Shown: positions 17,263 through 25,727, counted from the stretch's first letter. The stretch is 64,000 nt of DNA from FEN-299 sp963717945 (GCA_963717945.1 CAVQXT010000003.1:62001-126000), one strand, 5' to 3'. The notes: generated by a model from the letters alone, not told the origin. Numbers and translations are program-made.

Positions 17263-17795
17263 TTGAGCTCGGCGATCCCCGCGCGGTGGTTGACCGCCCG
17301 CGCCGCGACGAACAGGAAGTCGGAGAGACGATTGAGATAGGCGAGCAGGACCGGGTCCACCTCGCCGGCTCCCAGCGCGACGACGCGCCGTTCGGCACGC
17401 CGGCAGATCGTGCGCGCGAGGTGCAGCGCGGCGCCCGCGGCGGAGCCGCCCGGCAGAATGAAGTGCCGGAGCGCAGGCAGGCTGTCCTCCAGCCGGTCGA
17501 TCCACTGCTCGAGCCGGCCGACGTCGGCCTGGCCCACGGCCATCTTCTCGACACGCCCGGCGACGCGGTGGGCCGGGTCGGCGAGCGTTCCGCCCACGGC
17601 GAACAGGTCGCGCTGGACCTGCTCCAGCATCTCTGCCATCTCGGGACCGACGCCGGCCGCGAGGGCCCAGCCAATCGCCGCGTTCAGCTCGTCGACCTCG
17701 CCGTAGGCGTCCACGCGCAGGTCGGCTTTCGAAACCCTGCGGCCGCCGAACAGCGCCGTCTCGCCGCCGTCGCCGGTTCGCGTGTAGATTTTCAC
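17256..17795 (-). CDS. pduO: ATP:cob(I)alamin adenosyltransferase, PduO type
   Basis: Transfers the adenosyl group of ATP to cobalamin to make coenzyme B12. N-terminal KIYTRTGDGGETALFGG and the later LPGGSAAGAALHLARTICRRAER with NRLSDFLFVAAR are the family signatures. 179 residues. The start is GTG with no Shine-Dalgarno sequence. Its stop overlaps hpnC by 7 bases, which puts it first in the squalene operon although no B12-dependent step is known in that route. No cobalamin riboswitch was seen in the 133-base divergent gap before it. Confidence 0.93.
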   Translation of the reverse strand: MKIYTRTGDGGETALFGGRRVSKADLRVDAYGEVDELNAAIGWALAAGVGPEMAEMLEQVQRDLFAVGGTLADPAHRVAGRVEKMAVGQADVGRLEQWIDRLEDSLPALRHFILPGGSAAGAALHLARTICRRAERRVVALGAGEVDPVLLAYLNRLSDFLFVAARAVNHRAGIAELKW

Positions 17796-17802
17796 CGGGA
17801 GA

Positions 17803-17808
17803 ATTATG
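17803..17808 (-). promoter_or_regulatory. CATAAT -10-like element upstream of pduO
   Basis: CATAAT on the minus strand ends 8 bases before the GTG of pduO, which has no ribosome site. This agrees with leaderless transcription of the operon. The remaining divergent gap to mutY holds GCCTTACGGC/GTGAGGC-type repeat words. Confidence 0.3.
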
Positions 17809-17928
17809 GCACGGGATCGGGTAGAGTGACGGGTCCTCGAGCTACGATCGGCTTACGGCTTACGCCCTGCGGCCTGCGTCGTAAGGCGTGAGGCGTGAGG
17901 CGAGGCGGACTCGGCCGGAAGGACCACG

Positions 17929-19077
17929 GTGGCGAAACTCAAACGGACTCCGGCGCGCAGGATGCCCGCGCCTCGGGCGATGCAGGCGTTCAGGCGCCGC
18001 CTGCTGGCGTGGTACGACCGGAACGGACGGGACCTGCCGTGGCGCGACGCCACCGACCCGTACCATGTCCTGGTGTCGGAGATCATGCTCCAGCAGACGC
18101 AGGTCGACCGCGTGCTGCCGAAGTACCACGAGTGGCTCGAACGCTTCCCCTCGCTGACCGACCTGGCCGCGCGGCCGGTCGAGGAGGCCGTCGAGGCCTG
18201 GTACCCGCTGGGCTACAACATCCGCCCGAGGCGGCTTCACTCGATCGCGCGGGAAGCGGTGGCGCGCTACGGCGGAATGCTCCCGTCCGACGAGGCCACG
18301 CTGCTCTCGTTCAAGGGAATCGGGCGCTACACGGCCGGCGCGATTCGCAGTTTCGCGTTCGGCAAGAGGTCGGCCATCCTCGACACCAACGTCGCGCGGG
18401 TCCTCTTCCGCGTCTTCGTGGGGAAAGGCGACCCGAAGGCGCACGCCGCGCGGGCGCACCTCTGGAGGATCGCGCACGCGGTGCTGCCGCGAAAGCGGGT
18501 CTTCGACCTCAACCAGGCCCTGATGGACTTCGGCGCCCTGGTCTGCCCGGCGCGGAAGCCGCGCTGCCCGGTGTGCCCGATGGCGCGAGGGTGCGCGTCC
18601 TATCCGCTCGACGGCAGTCCCCGAAGGTCCGGCCGTGCCAGGCTCCCGCCGAAGCGGCCGGTGGTGGTCACCGCCGCGGTGGTCGAGCGCAAGGGCCGGC
18701 TTCTCGTCGCACGGCGGCTCGAAGGCTCGCACATGGGAGGGCGCTGGGAGTTCCCCGGCGGCAAGTGCGAGCCTCGAGAATCGGCCCGCGCGTGCCTGCT
18801 GCGCGAGCTGGACGAAGAGCTTGGCGTGACGGCCGTCGTACATGAAGAGATCTACCGGACGACCTACGCCTACGAGGACCGGGTCCTGGATCTTCGGTTC
18901 TTCAGGTGCGACCTGGAGGGCGAGCCTCGTCCGCTGCTGGGGCAGGAGATCCGCTGGGTCCGGCGCCGCGACCTTCGCACGCTGGAGTTCCCGCCCGCGG
19001 ATCGCGAGCTCGTCGCGCGATTGGCGAAGGCAACCCTGAAGGGTCGCCCTACCGAAGACGGCAAGCGCCGGCCCTGA
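17929..19077 (+). CDS. mutY: A/G-specific adenine DNA glycosylase MutY
   Basis: Removes adenine opposite 8-oxoguanine. The HhH-GPD domain has the catalytic glutamate in SEIMLQQTQV and aspartate in LDTNVARVL. The 4Fe-4S cluster cysteines follow in C-x6-C-x2-C-x5-C spacing (CPARKPRCPVCPMARGC). A C-terminal Nudix-like 8-oxoG recognition domain contains GGKCEPRESARACLLRELDE. 382 residues. The GTG start at 17929 is supported by GGAAGGA just upstream. The last 12 or so residues (LKGRPTEDGKRRP) are encoded by palindromic repeat sequence and are probably not ancestral. Confidence 0.95.
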   Translation: MAKLKRTPARRMPAPRAMQAFRRRLLAWYDRNGRDLPWRDATDPYHVLVSEIMLQQTQVDRVLPKYHEWLERFPSLTDLAARPVEEAVEAWYPLGYNIRPRRLHSIAREAVARYGGMLPSDEATLLSFKGIGRYTAGAIRSFAFGKRSAILDTNVARVLFRVFVGKGDPKAHAARAHLWRIAHAVLPRKRVFDLNQALMDFGALVCPARKPRCPVCPMARGCASYPLDGSPRRSGRARLPPKRPVVVTAAVVERKGRLLVARRLEGSHMGGRWEFPGGKCEPRESARACLLRELDEELGVTAVVHEEIYRTTYAYEDRVLDLRFFRCDLEGEPRPLLGQEIRWVRRRDLRTLEFPPADRELVARLAKATLKGRPTEDGKRRP

Positions 19078-19086
19078 AGGGCCGGC
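19067..19086. repeat. 8-bp perfect hairpin holding the mutY stop codon
   Basis: GCCGGCCC-TGAA-GGGCCGGC; the TGA stop of mutY forms the loop. A related but weaker palindrome (ACCCTGAAGGGTCGCC) lies 34 bases earlier. It lies between the convergent mutY and ygfZ genes and has no T-tract. Confidence 0.6.
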
Positions 19087-19119
19087 CTACACCGGAGTAC
19101 CGTGCGTACGGGCGGGTCA

Positions 19120-20139
19120 TTAGACCCGCCGGAACGGAAGGTCGACGACCCGCGCTTCGAGCGCGTGATCGCCGTGCAGGACCGTCAGCTCGGTGCCGGG
19201 CTCGAAGAAGCCCCGCCGGACCATCGCCAGCGCGATCGGCGCGCCGAGCCGCGGCGACCAGACGGCGCTCGTGACCTTCCCGGCCTCGCGGTCGCCCGAC
19301 CGCAGCACGTCGCCGGCGCCCGGCGCCTCCGCGCCGGCGATCGCCAGCCCGACGATCTTTCGCGCGATCCGCCCGTGCCCCTGGTGCACGACGCGGGAGA
19401 TGACTTCCTGCCCCGGGTAGCAGCCCTTGGTGAAGCTGATCGCGCGCGGCTCGATGCCGGCCTCGAGCGGGATCGTCGCGCCGTCCATGTCGGCGCCGAG
19501 CGCGGGGCGTCCGGCCTCGACGCGCAGCACCTCCCAGTCGTCCGGATCGGCCGGCGTCGCGCCGCGTCCGGCAAGCGCCGCGGCCAATTGGCTCACGTGC
19601 GGCCGCTCGATATACAGATCGAACGCCGCCACCCCCACGGCGTCGGACGCGGCGACGACGGCCACCTCGCCGCGGAAGCTGGCGCGCAGGTTGCGAAACG
19701 GGGGCCAGCCCGCCAGGTCGTCCGCCCCGAGTCGGTTCCCGCCCGTGGGCTCGATCACCCCGGCGACGACGGCGGCCGCGGCCGGGCCGGCCACGACCAG
19801 CTTCCCGAAGGCGTCGCTGAGATCGCCGAGTTTCACGTCCTCGCTGAAGACGAACTGGTCGAGCTTCGACAGGACTTCCGCCGTCACCGACCGGTCGAGG
19901 TCGACGAGCAGCATGTCGCCCAGGTCGAGCACGACCATGTCGGCGATCATGCGCCCCTGCGGCGTCAGGTAGGCCGCGTAGCAGCCGCCGCCGGCCTGGA
20001 GCGACGAGACGTCGTTGGTCAGCATCGCGTGCAGGTAAGTCCGCCGGTCGCCGCCGGCCACCGCGATCTTGCCCCGCGAAGAGCGGTCGAACAGCGCCGC
20101 CGACTCTCGCGCCGCCACGTATCCGGATGTGCCAATCAT
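19120..20139 (-). CDS. ygfZ: Folate-binding YgfZ/GcvT-like protein (Fe-S cluster repair)
   Basis: Tetrahydrofolate-binding protein of the YgfZ/CAF17 family, which supports assembly or repair of certain iron-sulfur enzymes. The diagnostic motif KGCYPGQEVISR is present near residue 240; the N-terminal aminomethyltransferase-like fold includes YLHAMLTNDV. 339 residues. The ATG at 20139 has GGAAGAG just upstream. It is convergent with mutY, itself an Fe-S protein, but not in the same transcript. Confidence 0.92.
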   Translation of the reverse strand: MIGTSGYVAARESAALFDRSSRGKIAVAGGDRRTYLHAMLTNDVSSLQAGGGCYAAYLTPQGRMIADMVVLDLGDMLLVDLDRSVTAEVLSKLDQFVFSEDVKLGDLSDAFGKLVVAGPAAAAVVAGVIEPTGGNRLGADDLAGWPPFRNLRASFRGEVAVVAASDAVGVAAFDLYIERPHVSQLAAALAGRGATPADPDDWEVLRVEAGRPALGADMDGATIPLEAGIEPRAISFTKGCYPGQEVISRVVHQGHGRIARKIVGLAIAGAEAPGAGDVLRSGDREAGKVTSAVWSPRLGAPIALAMVRRGFFEPGTELTVLHGDHALEARVVDLPFRRV

Positions 20140-20277
20140 GAGCTCTTCCGGCTTCGGGCTACAGGCCGCAGGCTTCGGGCCTGATCGCGAGTGTCACGCA
20201 GCGTGACTCGCGTGACCCGGCCTGAAGCCCGAAGCCCGCAGCCTGATGCCCTCCCCCGAGTGCTATTCTTTTGGGAC

Positions 20278-21945
20278 ATGCGCAGCCTTCATTGTACCGT
20301 CGCTCTCCTCGTGTTCGTCCTCCTGGCGGGCTCCGGGCGCGCGCAGGCGGTTTCCGACGACCAGCCGGCCAATTTCACGGTCTTCCGGCAGGGCGTGGCC
20401 ATCGGAGCCGAGCAGGTGACGGTGACCCGCACGCCCCGGGGAATCACGATCACCGGGAACGAGCGGATCGGGCCGCCGATCCGCGTGGTGGCCCGGCGGG
20501 CCGAGATTCGCTACACGGCCGACTGGCGGCCGCTCGACTGCCTGGTCGAGGGCAGCGTGCGCGACGAGGAGGTCATGTTGCACGCGTCAGTCGCGGGCAC
20601 GACGGTGACGACCGATTACCTGCAGGGCACCAAGCCGGGCCACAAGACCGACCAGATCGCCGCCGACGCCCTGCTGCTGCCCGACATCTTCTTCGGCGCG
20701 TACGAGGCGCTGGCCGCGCGCCTCACGGGCGCGAAGGCCGGCGATCGCGTGAACGTCTACATCCCGCCCACCGTCGCGGCGACCGTGACGGTGACCAGCG
20801 TCTCGGGCGACCGGGTGCGGACCCAGGACGCGCTCGTCGAGGTCCGGCGCTTCGCGCTGGAGTTCGGCGGTCCGGACGCTCCGGCCGGCATCGAGCTCTG
20901 GGCGAACCCGGCCGGTCGGCTCCTTCGGTTCTCCATCCCGGCGCAGGGGTTCGACATCATCCGCTCCGACCTCGCCTCGGTCACCTCCCGGCGCGAGCCG
21001 CTTGCGAGGCCCAACGACGAGCGCGTCACCATCCCCGCCAACGGCTTCAGTCTCACGGGCACGCTGTCGCAGCCGCAGGGCGGGCCGGCGCGGGGCGCGC
21101 GCCTTCCGGCGGTCGTGCTGGTGAGCGGGTCGGCTCCCACCGATCGCGAGGAGATGCTGGCGGGCGTCCCGATCTTCGGGCAACTCGCCTCGGCGCTGGC
21201 CGACGCGGGGTTCGTCGTGGTGCGATACGACAAGCGCGGCGTGGGCCAGAGCGGCGGGCGCATCGAGAACACGACGCTCGGCGATTACGCCGACGATGCC
21301 ATCGCCGCCGTCAAGTTCCTCGAGCGTCGCCGGGATGTCGATCGCCGCCGGATCGCGCTCCTGGGCTACGGCGAGGGAGGCGCGGTGGCCTCGGTGGCGG
21401 CCTCGCGCGAGGGGGCGGTCGCGGCGCTCGTGCTGGTGGCCGCGCCCGGGACCACCGGCGACGCCTACGTGCTCGAGCGCCAGGAGCACCTGCTCGGCCT
21501 CATGAAGATTACCGACGCCGAGCGGCGCGCGAAGATCGAGATCCAGAAGCGCCTGCAGCAGGCCGTGCTCACGGGCCAGGGTCTCGACGCGCTGCCCGCC
21601 GACCTCAGGCACCAGGCGGACACGCCGTGGTTCCGAAGTTTCCTCGCCTTCGATCCGGCGAAAGTGATCAAGAAGTGCGATCAGCCGATCCTGATCGTCC
21701 AGGGAGGCCTGGATCGCGAAGTGGCGCCGGCCAACGCCGACAGGCTGGAGACGATCGCCAGGGCCCGCAAGGGCCGGGCCGGCCGGGCCGTGGAGGTGGT
21801 GAAACTGCCCGCGCTCAATCACCTGCTGATCCCGGCTCCGACCGGCGAGATGGACGAGTACGATCACCTCACCAGCCGGGCGATTGCCCCCGAGGTCGGC
21901 GCGGCGATCGGGGCGTGGCTGAACGACATGATGGGAGCCCGCTAG
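20278..21945 (+). CDS. Secreted alpha/beta hydrolase-like protein lacking the nucleophilic serine
   Basis: 555 residues. A signal peptide (CTVALLVFVLLAGSGRAQA) is followed by a beta-rich N-terminal domain of about 220 residues and an alpha/beta hydrolase domain (VVLVSGSAPTDREE, VVRYDKRGVGQSGG). The nucleophile elbow, usually G-H-S-E-G-G in this family, reads GYGEGG, so glycine 365 stands where serine is expected. The acid region (VQGGLDREV) and histidine (PALNHLL) are present. It may be inactive or use other chemistry; I cannot tell. It sits 1 base before an FHA gene in an apparent operon. A TATTCT hexamer lies 9 bases before the ATG. Confidence 0.82.
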   Translation: MRSLHCTVALLVFVLLAGSGRAQAVSDDQPANFTVFRQGVAIGAEQVTVTRTPRGITITGNERIGPPIRVVARRAEIRYTADWRPLDCLVEGSVRDEEVMLHASVAGTTVTTDYLQGTKPGHKTDQIAADALLLPDIFFGAYEALAARLTGAKAGDRVNVYIPPTVAATVTVTSVSGDRVRTQDALVEVRRFALEFGGPDAPAGIELWANPAGRLLRFSIPAQGFDIIRSDLASVTSRREPLARPNDERVTIPANGFSLTGTLSQPQGGPARGARLPAVVLVSGSAPTDREEMLAGVPIFGQLASALADAGFVVVRYDKRGVGQSGGRIENTTLGDYADDAIAAVKFLERRRDVDRRRIALLGYGEGGAVASVAASREGAVAALVLVAAPGTTGDAYVLERQEHLLGLMKITDAERRAKIEIQKRLQQAVLTGQGLDALPADLRHQADTPWFRSFLAFDPAKVIKKCDQPILIVQGGLDREVAPANADRLETIARARKGRAGRAVEVVKLPALNHLLIPAPTGEMDEYDHLTSRAIAPEVGAAIGAWLNDMMGAR

Positions 21946-21946
21946 G

Positions 21947-22252
21947 ATGTGGATTCTCCGGACGAAGGCCGCCGACGGCGGCCGTGACGCGCTGACCTTC
22001 CGGCTGAGGGCCGGCGGGGTGAAGACCCTGGGCCGGGCGACGCGGGCCGACTTCATCGTCGACGAGCCGCTGGTGTCGCGCGTGCACTGCCGGTTCACGG
22101 CCGGGGCGACGGGCGCGCTCGAGGTGCAGGATCTCGACAGCACCAACGGGACGTTCGTGAACGGCAAGCGCGTGAAGAGGGCCCGGCTCGCGCCGGGCGA
22201 CTTCGTGCGGGTGGGCCGCGTCGAGATCGAGGTGACCGAAGCGGCGAATTAA
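21947..22252 (+). CDS. Single-domain FHA protein
   Basis: A 101-residue forkhead-associated domain with the core motifs GR (LGRATRADFIVD), SxxH (SRVHCRF) and NG (STNGTFVNGK). FHA domains bind phosphothreonine. It has no other domain, so it must act as an adaptor. It follows the hydrolase gene directly. The only kinase-like gene close by (24012-24884) looks catalytically dead, so a partner kinase is probably elsewhere. Confidence 0.9.
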   Translation: MWILRTKAADGGRDALTFRLRAGGVKTLGRATRADFIVDEPLVSRVHCRFTAGATGALEVQDLDSTNGTFVNGKRVKRARLAPGDFVRVGRVEIEVTEAAN

Positions 22253-22366
22253 GGCGCTTCGGGCTACAGGCTACGGGCTACAGACTACCGGCCAGTTCAG
22301 CGTGACACGCATGATACGGCCCGAAGCCCGGAGCCCGAGGCCCGGAGCGGCCTGTAGCCTGAAGCC

Positions 22367-23017
22367 TCAAACCCGGTCTCCCCTGAGGAACGGGTTCGTC
22401 CGCCTCTCCCGCCCGATCGTCGTCGCCGGGCCGTGCCCCGGGTGCACGATCACGTCGTTCGGCAGCGTGAAGAGCACGCTCTGAATCGATCCGATCAGCG
22501 TGTCGTAGTCGCCTCCAGGCAGGTCGGTCCGTCCAATCGAGCCCGCGAAGAGCGTGTCGCCGGCCAGGAGCACCGTGCCCGCCGCCCCGCCGGGCCCGAC
22601 GAGCAGGCAGACGCCGCCCGGCGTATGGCCCGGGGTGTAGAGCACGCGGGCCGACAGGGTGCCGATCTCGATCGGCACCGACAGGTCGTAGAACCTGTCG
22701 ACCGGCGGCGGCGTCTCGATGTCGAAGCCGAAGAAGGCGGCCTGCTCGACGGCGCGTTCGTAGATCGCCACGTCGGCGTGGTGCAGCCACACGGGCGCCC
22801 CGGTCGCCGCCTTCGCCCGCGCCGTGCCGGACACGTGGTCCACGTGGGCGTGCGTGAGGAGGATCCGCCGGATCACCAGCTTCTCGTCCTCCACCACGCG
22901 CAGCAACTGATCGACTTCGTCGCCGGGATCAACGAGCACTCCCTCCCGGGTCTCTTCGCACGCGAGGACGTAGCCGTTCTTGTGAAACGGCGGCGCTTCG
23001 CGGATCTCGAGCAGCAT
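22367..23017 (-). CDS. Metallo-beta-lactamase-fold hydrolase (glyoxalase II-like)
   Basis: 216-residue hydrolase with the binuclear metal motif THAHVDHVSG, a second histidine in YTPGHTPGG, the aspartate in LLAGDTLFAGSIGRTD and the last histidine in HPGHGP. This pattern matches the small glyoxalase II/YcbL group; a thioesterase role is likely but the substrate is unknown. It is divergent from threonine dehydratase with only 18 bases between the two start codons. It has no Shine-Dalgarno sequence; a TATCAT hexamer precedes the ATG by 7 bases. Confidence 0.9.
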   Translation of the reverse strand: MLLEIREAPPFHKNGYVLACEETREGVLVDPGDEVDQLLRVVEDEKLVIRRILLTHAHVDHVSGTARAKAATGAPVWLHHADVAIYERAVEQAAFFGFDIETPPPVDRFYDLSVPIEIGTLSARVLYTPGHTPGGVCLLVGPGGAAGTVLLAGDTLFAGSIGRTDLPGGDYDTLIGSIQSVLFTLPNDVIVHPGHGPATTIGRERRTNPFLRGDRV

Positions 23018-23022
23018 CCAGT

Positions 23023-23029
23023 TATGATA
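23023..23029. promoter_or_regulatory. Overlapping divergent -10 elements
   Basis: TATGAT (plus strand, 23023-23028) and TATCAT (minus strand, 23024-23029) overlap almost completely in the 18-base gap between two start codons. Each would start transcription at or within about 1 base of its start codon, so both mRNAs would be leaderless. Confidence 0.45.
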
Positions 23030-23035
23030 CCCGCA

Positions 23036-24031
23036 ATGAACCGCCCCCTTCCGGCGCCGCCTACGCTCGACCAGGTCCGCGCCGCCCGCGCGAGGACGGC
23101 GCCGCGCCTCCGCCGCACGCCTCTCGTGCGATCCGACCAGCTCAGCGACGCGGCCGGCGGCGAGGTCTTCCTGAAGCTCGAGTCGCTGCAGGTGACGAGC
23201 TCGTTCAAGGCGCGCGGCGCGCTCAACGCGATTCTCGCGTTGCTCGAACGTCATCGGCCGAACGACACCCTGCCCTGCCTGGTCACCGCTTCGGCCGGCA
23301 ACCACGGGCGGGCGCTCGCCTGGGCTGCCGGGCAGGCCGGCCTTCGGGTGGTCGTCTTCACGCCGCGCGCGGCGCCGGCCGCCAAGCTCGACGCGATCGG
23401 GCGCCACGGCGCCGAGCTGCGCGCCGAGGCCGCCACCTACGAGGAGTCTGAGCGGCTGGCCAAGCGGTTTGCCGCCGAGACCGGCGCGCACTTCATCTCG
23501 GCCTACAGCCATCCGGACCTGCTCGCGGCCGTCGGCGTCATCGGGCTCGAGATCGTGGAGGATCTGCCGCTCGTGGATCAGATCGTCGTGCCCGTCGGCG
23601 GAGGCGGCCTGCTGGCCGGCATCGCGGCCGCCGTCAGCCTCGTCCGGCCCGACGTCGAGATCGTGGGCGTCGAGGTCGAGGCGTCGCACCCGTTCGCCGC
23701 CTCGCTCGCGGCGGGCCGGATCGTCGAGGTGGAGGTGGGGCCGACCATTGCCGACGGCCTCGCCGGCAACATGGACCCCGAGAACCTGGCATTCCCGATC
23801 ATCCAGTCGCTCGTCCGCCGGATGACGATGGTCGGCGAACCGGAGCTGCGCGAGGCCATCCGCGGGCTGGTGCGCTACGAGCACCTCGTGGCCGAGGGCG
23901 CGGGGGCGGTGGGCGTCGCGGCGGTTGCCGCCGGGCGGGTGCCTGCGCGCGCACGGACGACCGCGGTCATCGTCTCGGGCGCGAATATCGACATCGACAA
24001 GCTGGCCGGGATCATCGGCGGTTCGGGCTGA
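23036..24031 (+). CDS. Threonine dehydratase-like PLP enzyme (threonine/serine ammonia-lyase)
   Basis: Fold-type II PLP enzyme of the threonine/serine dehydratase group. The PLP lysine is in SSFKARGAL, the substrate loop in TASAGNHGRALAW and the phosphate cradle in VGGGGLLAG. 331 residues, with no ACT regulatory domain, so it resembles the catabolic, not the feedback-regulated biosynthetic, form. Serine racemase activity cannot be excluded. The 3' end overlaps the convergent pseudokinase gene by 20 bases. Confidence 0.9.
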   Translation: MNRPLPAPPTLDQVRAARARTAPRLRRTPLVRSDQLSDAAGGEVFLKLESLQVTSSFKARGALNAILALLERHRPNDTLPCLVTASAGNHGRALAWAAGQAGLRVVVFTPRAAPAAKLDAIGRHGAELRAEAATYEESERLAKRFAAETGAHFISAYSHPDLLAAVGVIGLEIVEDLPLVDQIVVPVGGGGLLAGIAAAVSLVRPDVEIVGVEVEASHPFAASLAAGRIVEVEVGPTIADGLAGNMDPENLAFPIIQSLVRRMTMVGEPELREAIRGLVRYEHLVAEGAGAVGVAAVAAGRVPARARTTAVIVSGANIDIDKLAGIIGGSG

Positions 24032-24884
24032 AGTCCGCGAGGTCCCGGCCGACGAGCGAGCGCAGGTCGGCAGCCATCGCCAGGGCCGACGGGTATCTCG
24101 CCTCGAGGCCCTTCGCCATCGCCCGCGCGAGGATCGCGTCGAGCCTTGCGGGCAGCACGGGGCTGGCGCGGAACGCGGGAGGGGCGTCGAGGCGAAGCAC
24201 GTTGAGCGCCGCCGCCTGCGCGCTGATCGCGCTGAACGGGTTCCGCCCCGTCACCATCTCGTAGACGAGCACGCCGAGCGAGAAGATGTCCGAACGGTAA
24301 TCCGCCCGGCCAGTCAGGATCTGCTCGGGTGACATGCCGCAGACGACGCGGCCGGCGTCCGGCCCGTCCGGCTCCTGGCCGCGGTCCAGTTGCCCGGCGA
24401 TGGCCCGGCGGCGCTGCCCTTCGGCCGTCCAGGCCTGGAGCCCGAAGTCGAGGATCTTCGCCTTGTCCTTGTCGGTGATGAAGACGGTGGTCGGGCCGAG
24501 GCTCGCGTGCACCAGGCCCAGCCGGTGTCCCTCGGCCACCCCGCCGGCGAGCTGAAGCGTGAATTCGAGGGCCCGCATGGCGTTGAGCGGCATGCCACAC
24601 ATGCGTTCGCGCAGCGACTGCCCCGCCACGTACTCGTGCGCCAGGTACACACGGCCGGCCTCTTCGCCGGCGTCGAACAGGGCCGCGACGTTCGGGTGCG
24701 AGAGGGCCCGCGCCGCCGCCGCGTCGGCCAGCAGCGCCTCGCGGCGGGCGCTCCCGTCCGCGACGACAGGGGAGACGATGCGCAGCGCGACCGTCCGCCC
24801 CCGCGTGTCGCGAGCGCGCAGCAGGTCGCCCAGCGCGTTGGCGCCGAGCCGTTCGAGGATCGTGTAACGACCGAAGGTCTCCAT
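24012..24884 (-). CDS. Serine/threonine protein kinase-like protein, predicted pseudokinase
   Basis: 290 residues with a protein-kinase fold from end to end and no other domain. The N-lobe begins YTILERLGANALGDL. The ATP-anchoring lysine is replaced (VALRIV, Arg35). The catalytic loop HRDLKPxN reads HASLGPTT, so both the catalytic aspartate (Ser128) and the metal-binding asparagine (Thr133) are lost. DFG (ILDFG, Asp146) and the SPEQ and DIFSLGVLVYEM structural motifs are kept. Loss of three key residues with the fold intact suggests a regulatory pseudokinase. It is cytoplasmic, without membrane or PASTA segments. Confidence 0.85.
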   Translation of the reverse strand: METFGRYTILERLGANALGDLLRARDTRGRTVALRIVSPVVADGSARREALLADAAAARALSHPNVAALFDAGEEAGRVYLAHEYVAGQSLRERMCGMPLNAMRALEFTLQLAGGVAEGHRLGLVHASLGPTTVFITDKDKAKILDFGLQAWTAEGQRRRAIAGQLDRGQEPDGPDAGRVVCGMSPEQILTGRADYRSDIFSLGVLVYEMVTGRNPFSAISAQAAALNVLRLDAPPAFRASPVLPARLDAILARAMAKGLEARYPSALAMAADLRSLVGRDLADFSPNRR

Positions 24885-24971
24885 GCGGATGGTCCTTGAG
24901 GGCGGACGACGGGCGCGCCTCCCGTAGCCGTATATCGGTCCCGGGCCGGCGCTCCAAAAGGGCGCAAGCCG

Positions 24972-25724
24972 TCAGCGTTCGGGCTTGGAGGGCCGGATTT
25001 CGATGTGGCTCGGCAGGCTGCGCGGGTCGTGTCCGAGCAGGTCGGCCACGACCCTGGCGACGTCCTCGGGGTCGAGCTTCCACTCGCTGCCCGCGCCCTG
25101 GTGGGTGCCGGCGAACTCGGTGCGGACCGAACCCGGCATGATGCAGCTGACGCGGATGTCCTCGTACCGGACTTCCTGCATCAACGCTTCGCTGAACGCG
25201 TTCAGCCCGGCCTTCGACGCGCAGTAAGCCGCGCCGCCGCGAAACGGGTTCTTCCCGGCGAGGCTGCTGATGTTGATGATCCAGCCGCCGCCGCGCCGGC
25301 GCAGGTGCGGGATCGCGACCCGGCAGCAGTGGAAGACGCCGGTGAGGTTGGTCTCGATGAGCTCGCGCCACTCGTCGGGCGACTGGTTGGCCACTTCGCA
25401 GAACGTTCCCGTGCCGGCGTTGTTGACCAGGATGTCGATGCCGCCGAACAGCTCGACCGCCTTCGCCATCGCGCGCTCGACCTGGGCGTAGTCGCGCACG
25501 TCCATCTCCACGCACTCGAAGCGCCCGGTGCTCGCGGCCCGCGGCCCGGTCTCCCCGCGTGCCTCGAGTTCCCGCAGCGCAGCGCGCGCCGCGTCGAAAC
25601 CGGCCTTGCCCCGCCCCATGGCCACCACGTCGGCGCCGCGTGAAAGCAGCGCGGAGACGATGGCCAGCCCGATGCCCCGCGTCCCGCCCGTGACGACGGC
25701 GACCCTGCCCGATGTCTCGCTCAC
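24972..25724 (-). CDS. Short-chain dehydrogenase/reductase
   Basis: NAD(P)-dependent oxidoreductase of the classical SDR type. Cofactor motif TGGTRGIG, structural NNAG, catalytic serine in INISSLAGKNP and YCASK (Tyr/Lys) are all present. 250 residues. Its start lies 4 bases from the stop codon of the anti-sigma gene upstream, so it may be read from the same transcript. The substrate is not evident. Confidence 0.9.
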   Translation of the reverse strand: MSETSGRVAVVTGGTRGIGLAIVSALLSRGADVVAMGRGKAGFDAARAALRELEARGETGPRAASTGRFECVEMDVRDYAQVERAMAKAVELFGGIDILVNNAGTGTFCEVANQSPDEWRELIETNLTGVFHCCRVAIPHLRRRGGGWIINISSLAGKNPFRGGAAYCASKAGLNAFSEALMQEVRYEDIRVSCIMPGSVRTEFAGTHQGAGSEWKLDPEDVARVVADLLGHDPRSLPSHIEIRPSKPER

Positions 25725-25727
25725 CTG

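Noticed and set aside
17796..17928. Cobalamin riboswitch upstream of pduO
   Set aside because: The gap is only 133 bases, contains repeat words and shows no B12-box; the predicted transcript would be leaderless.
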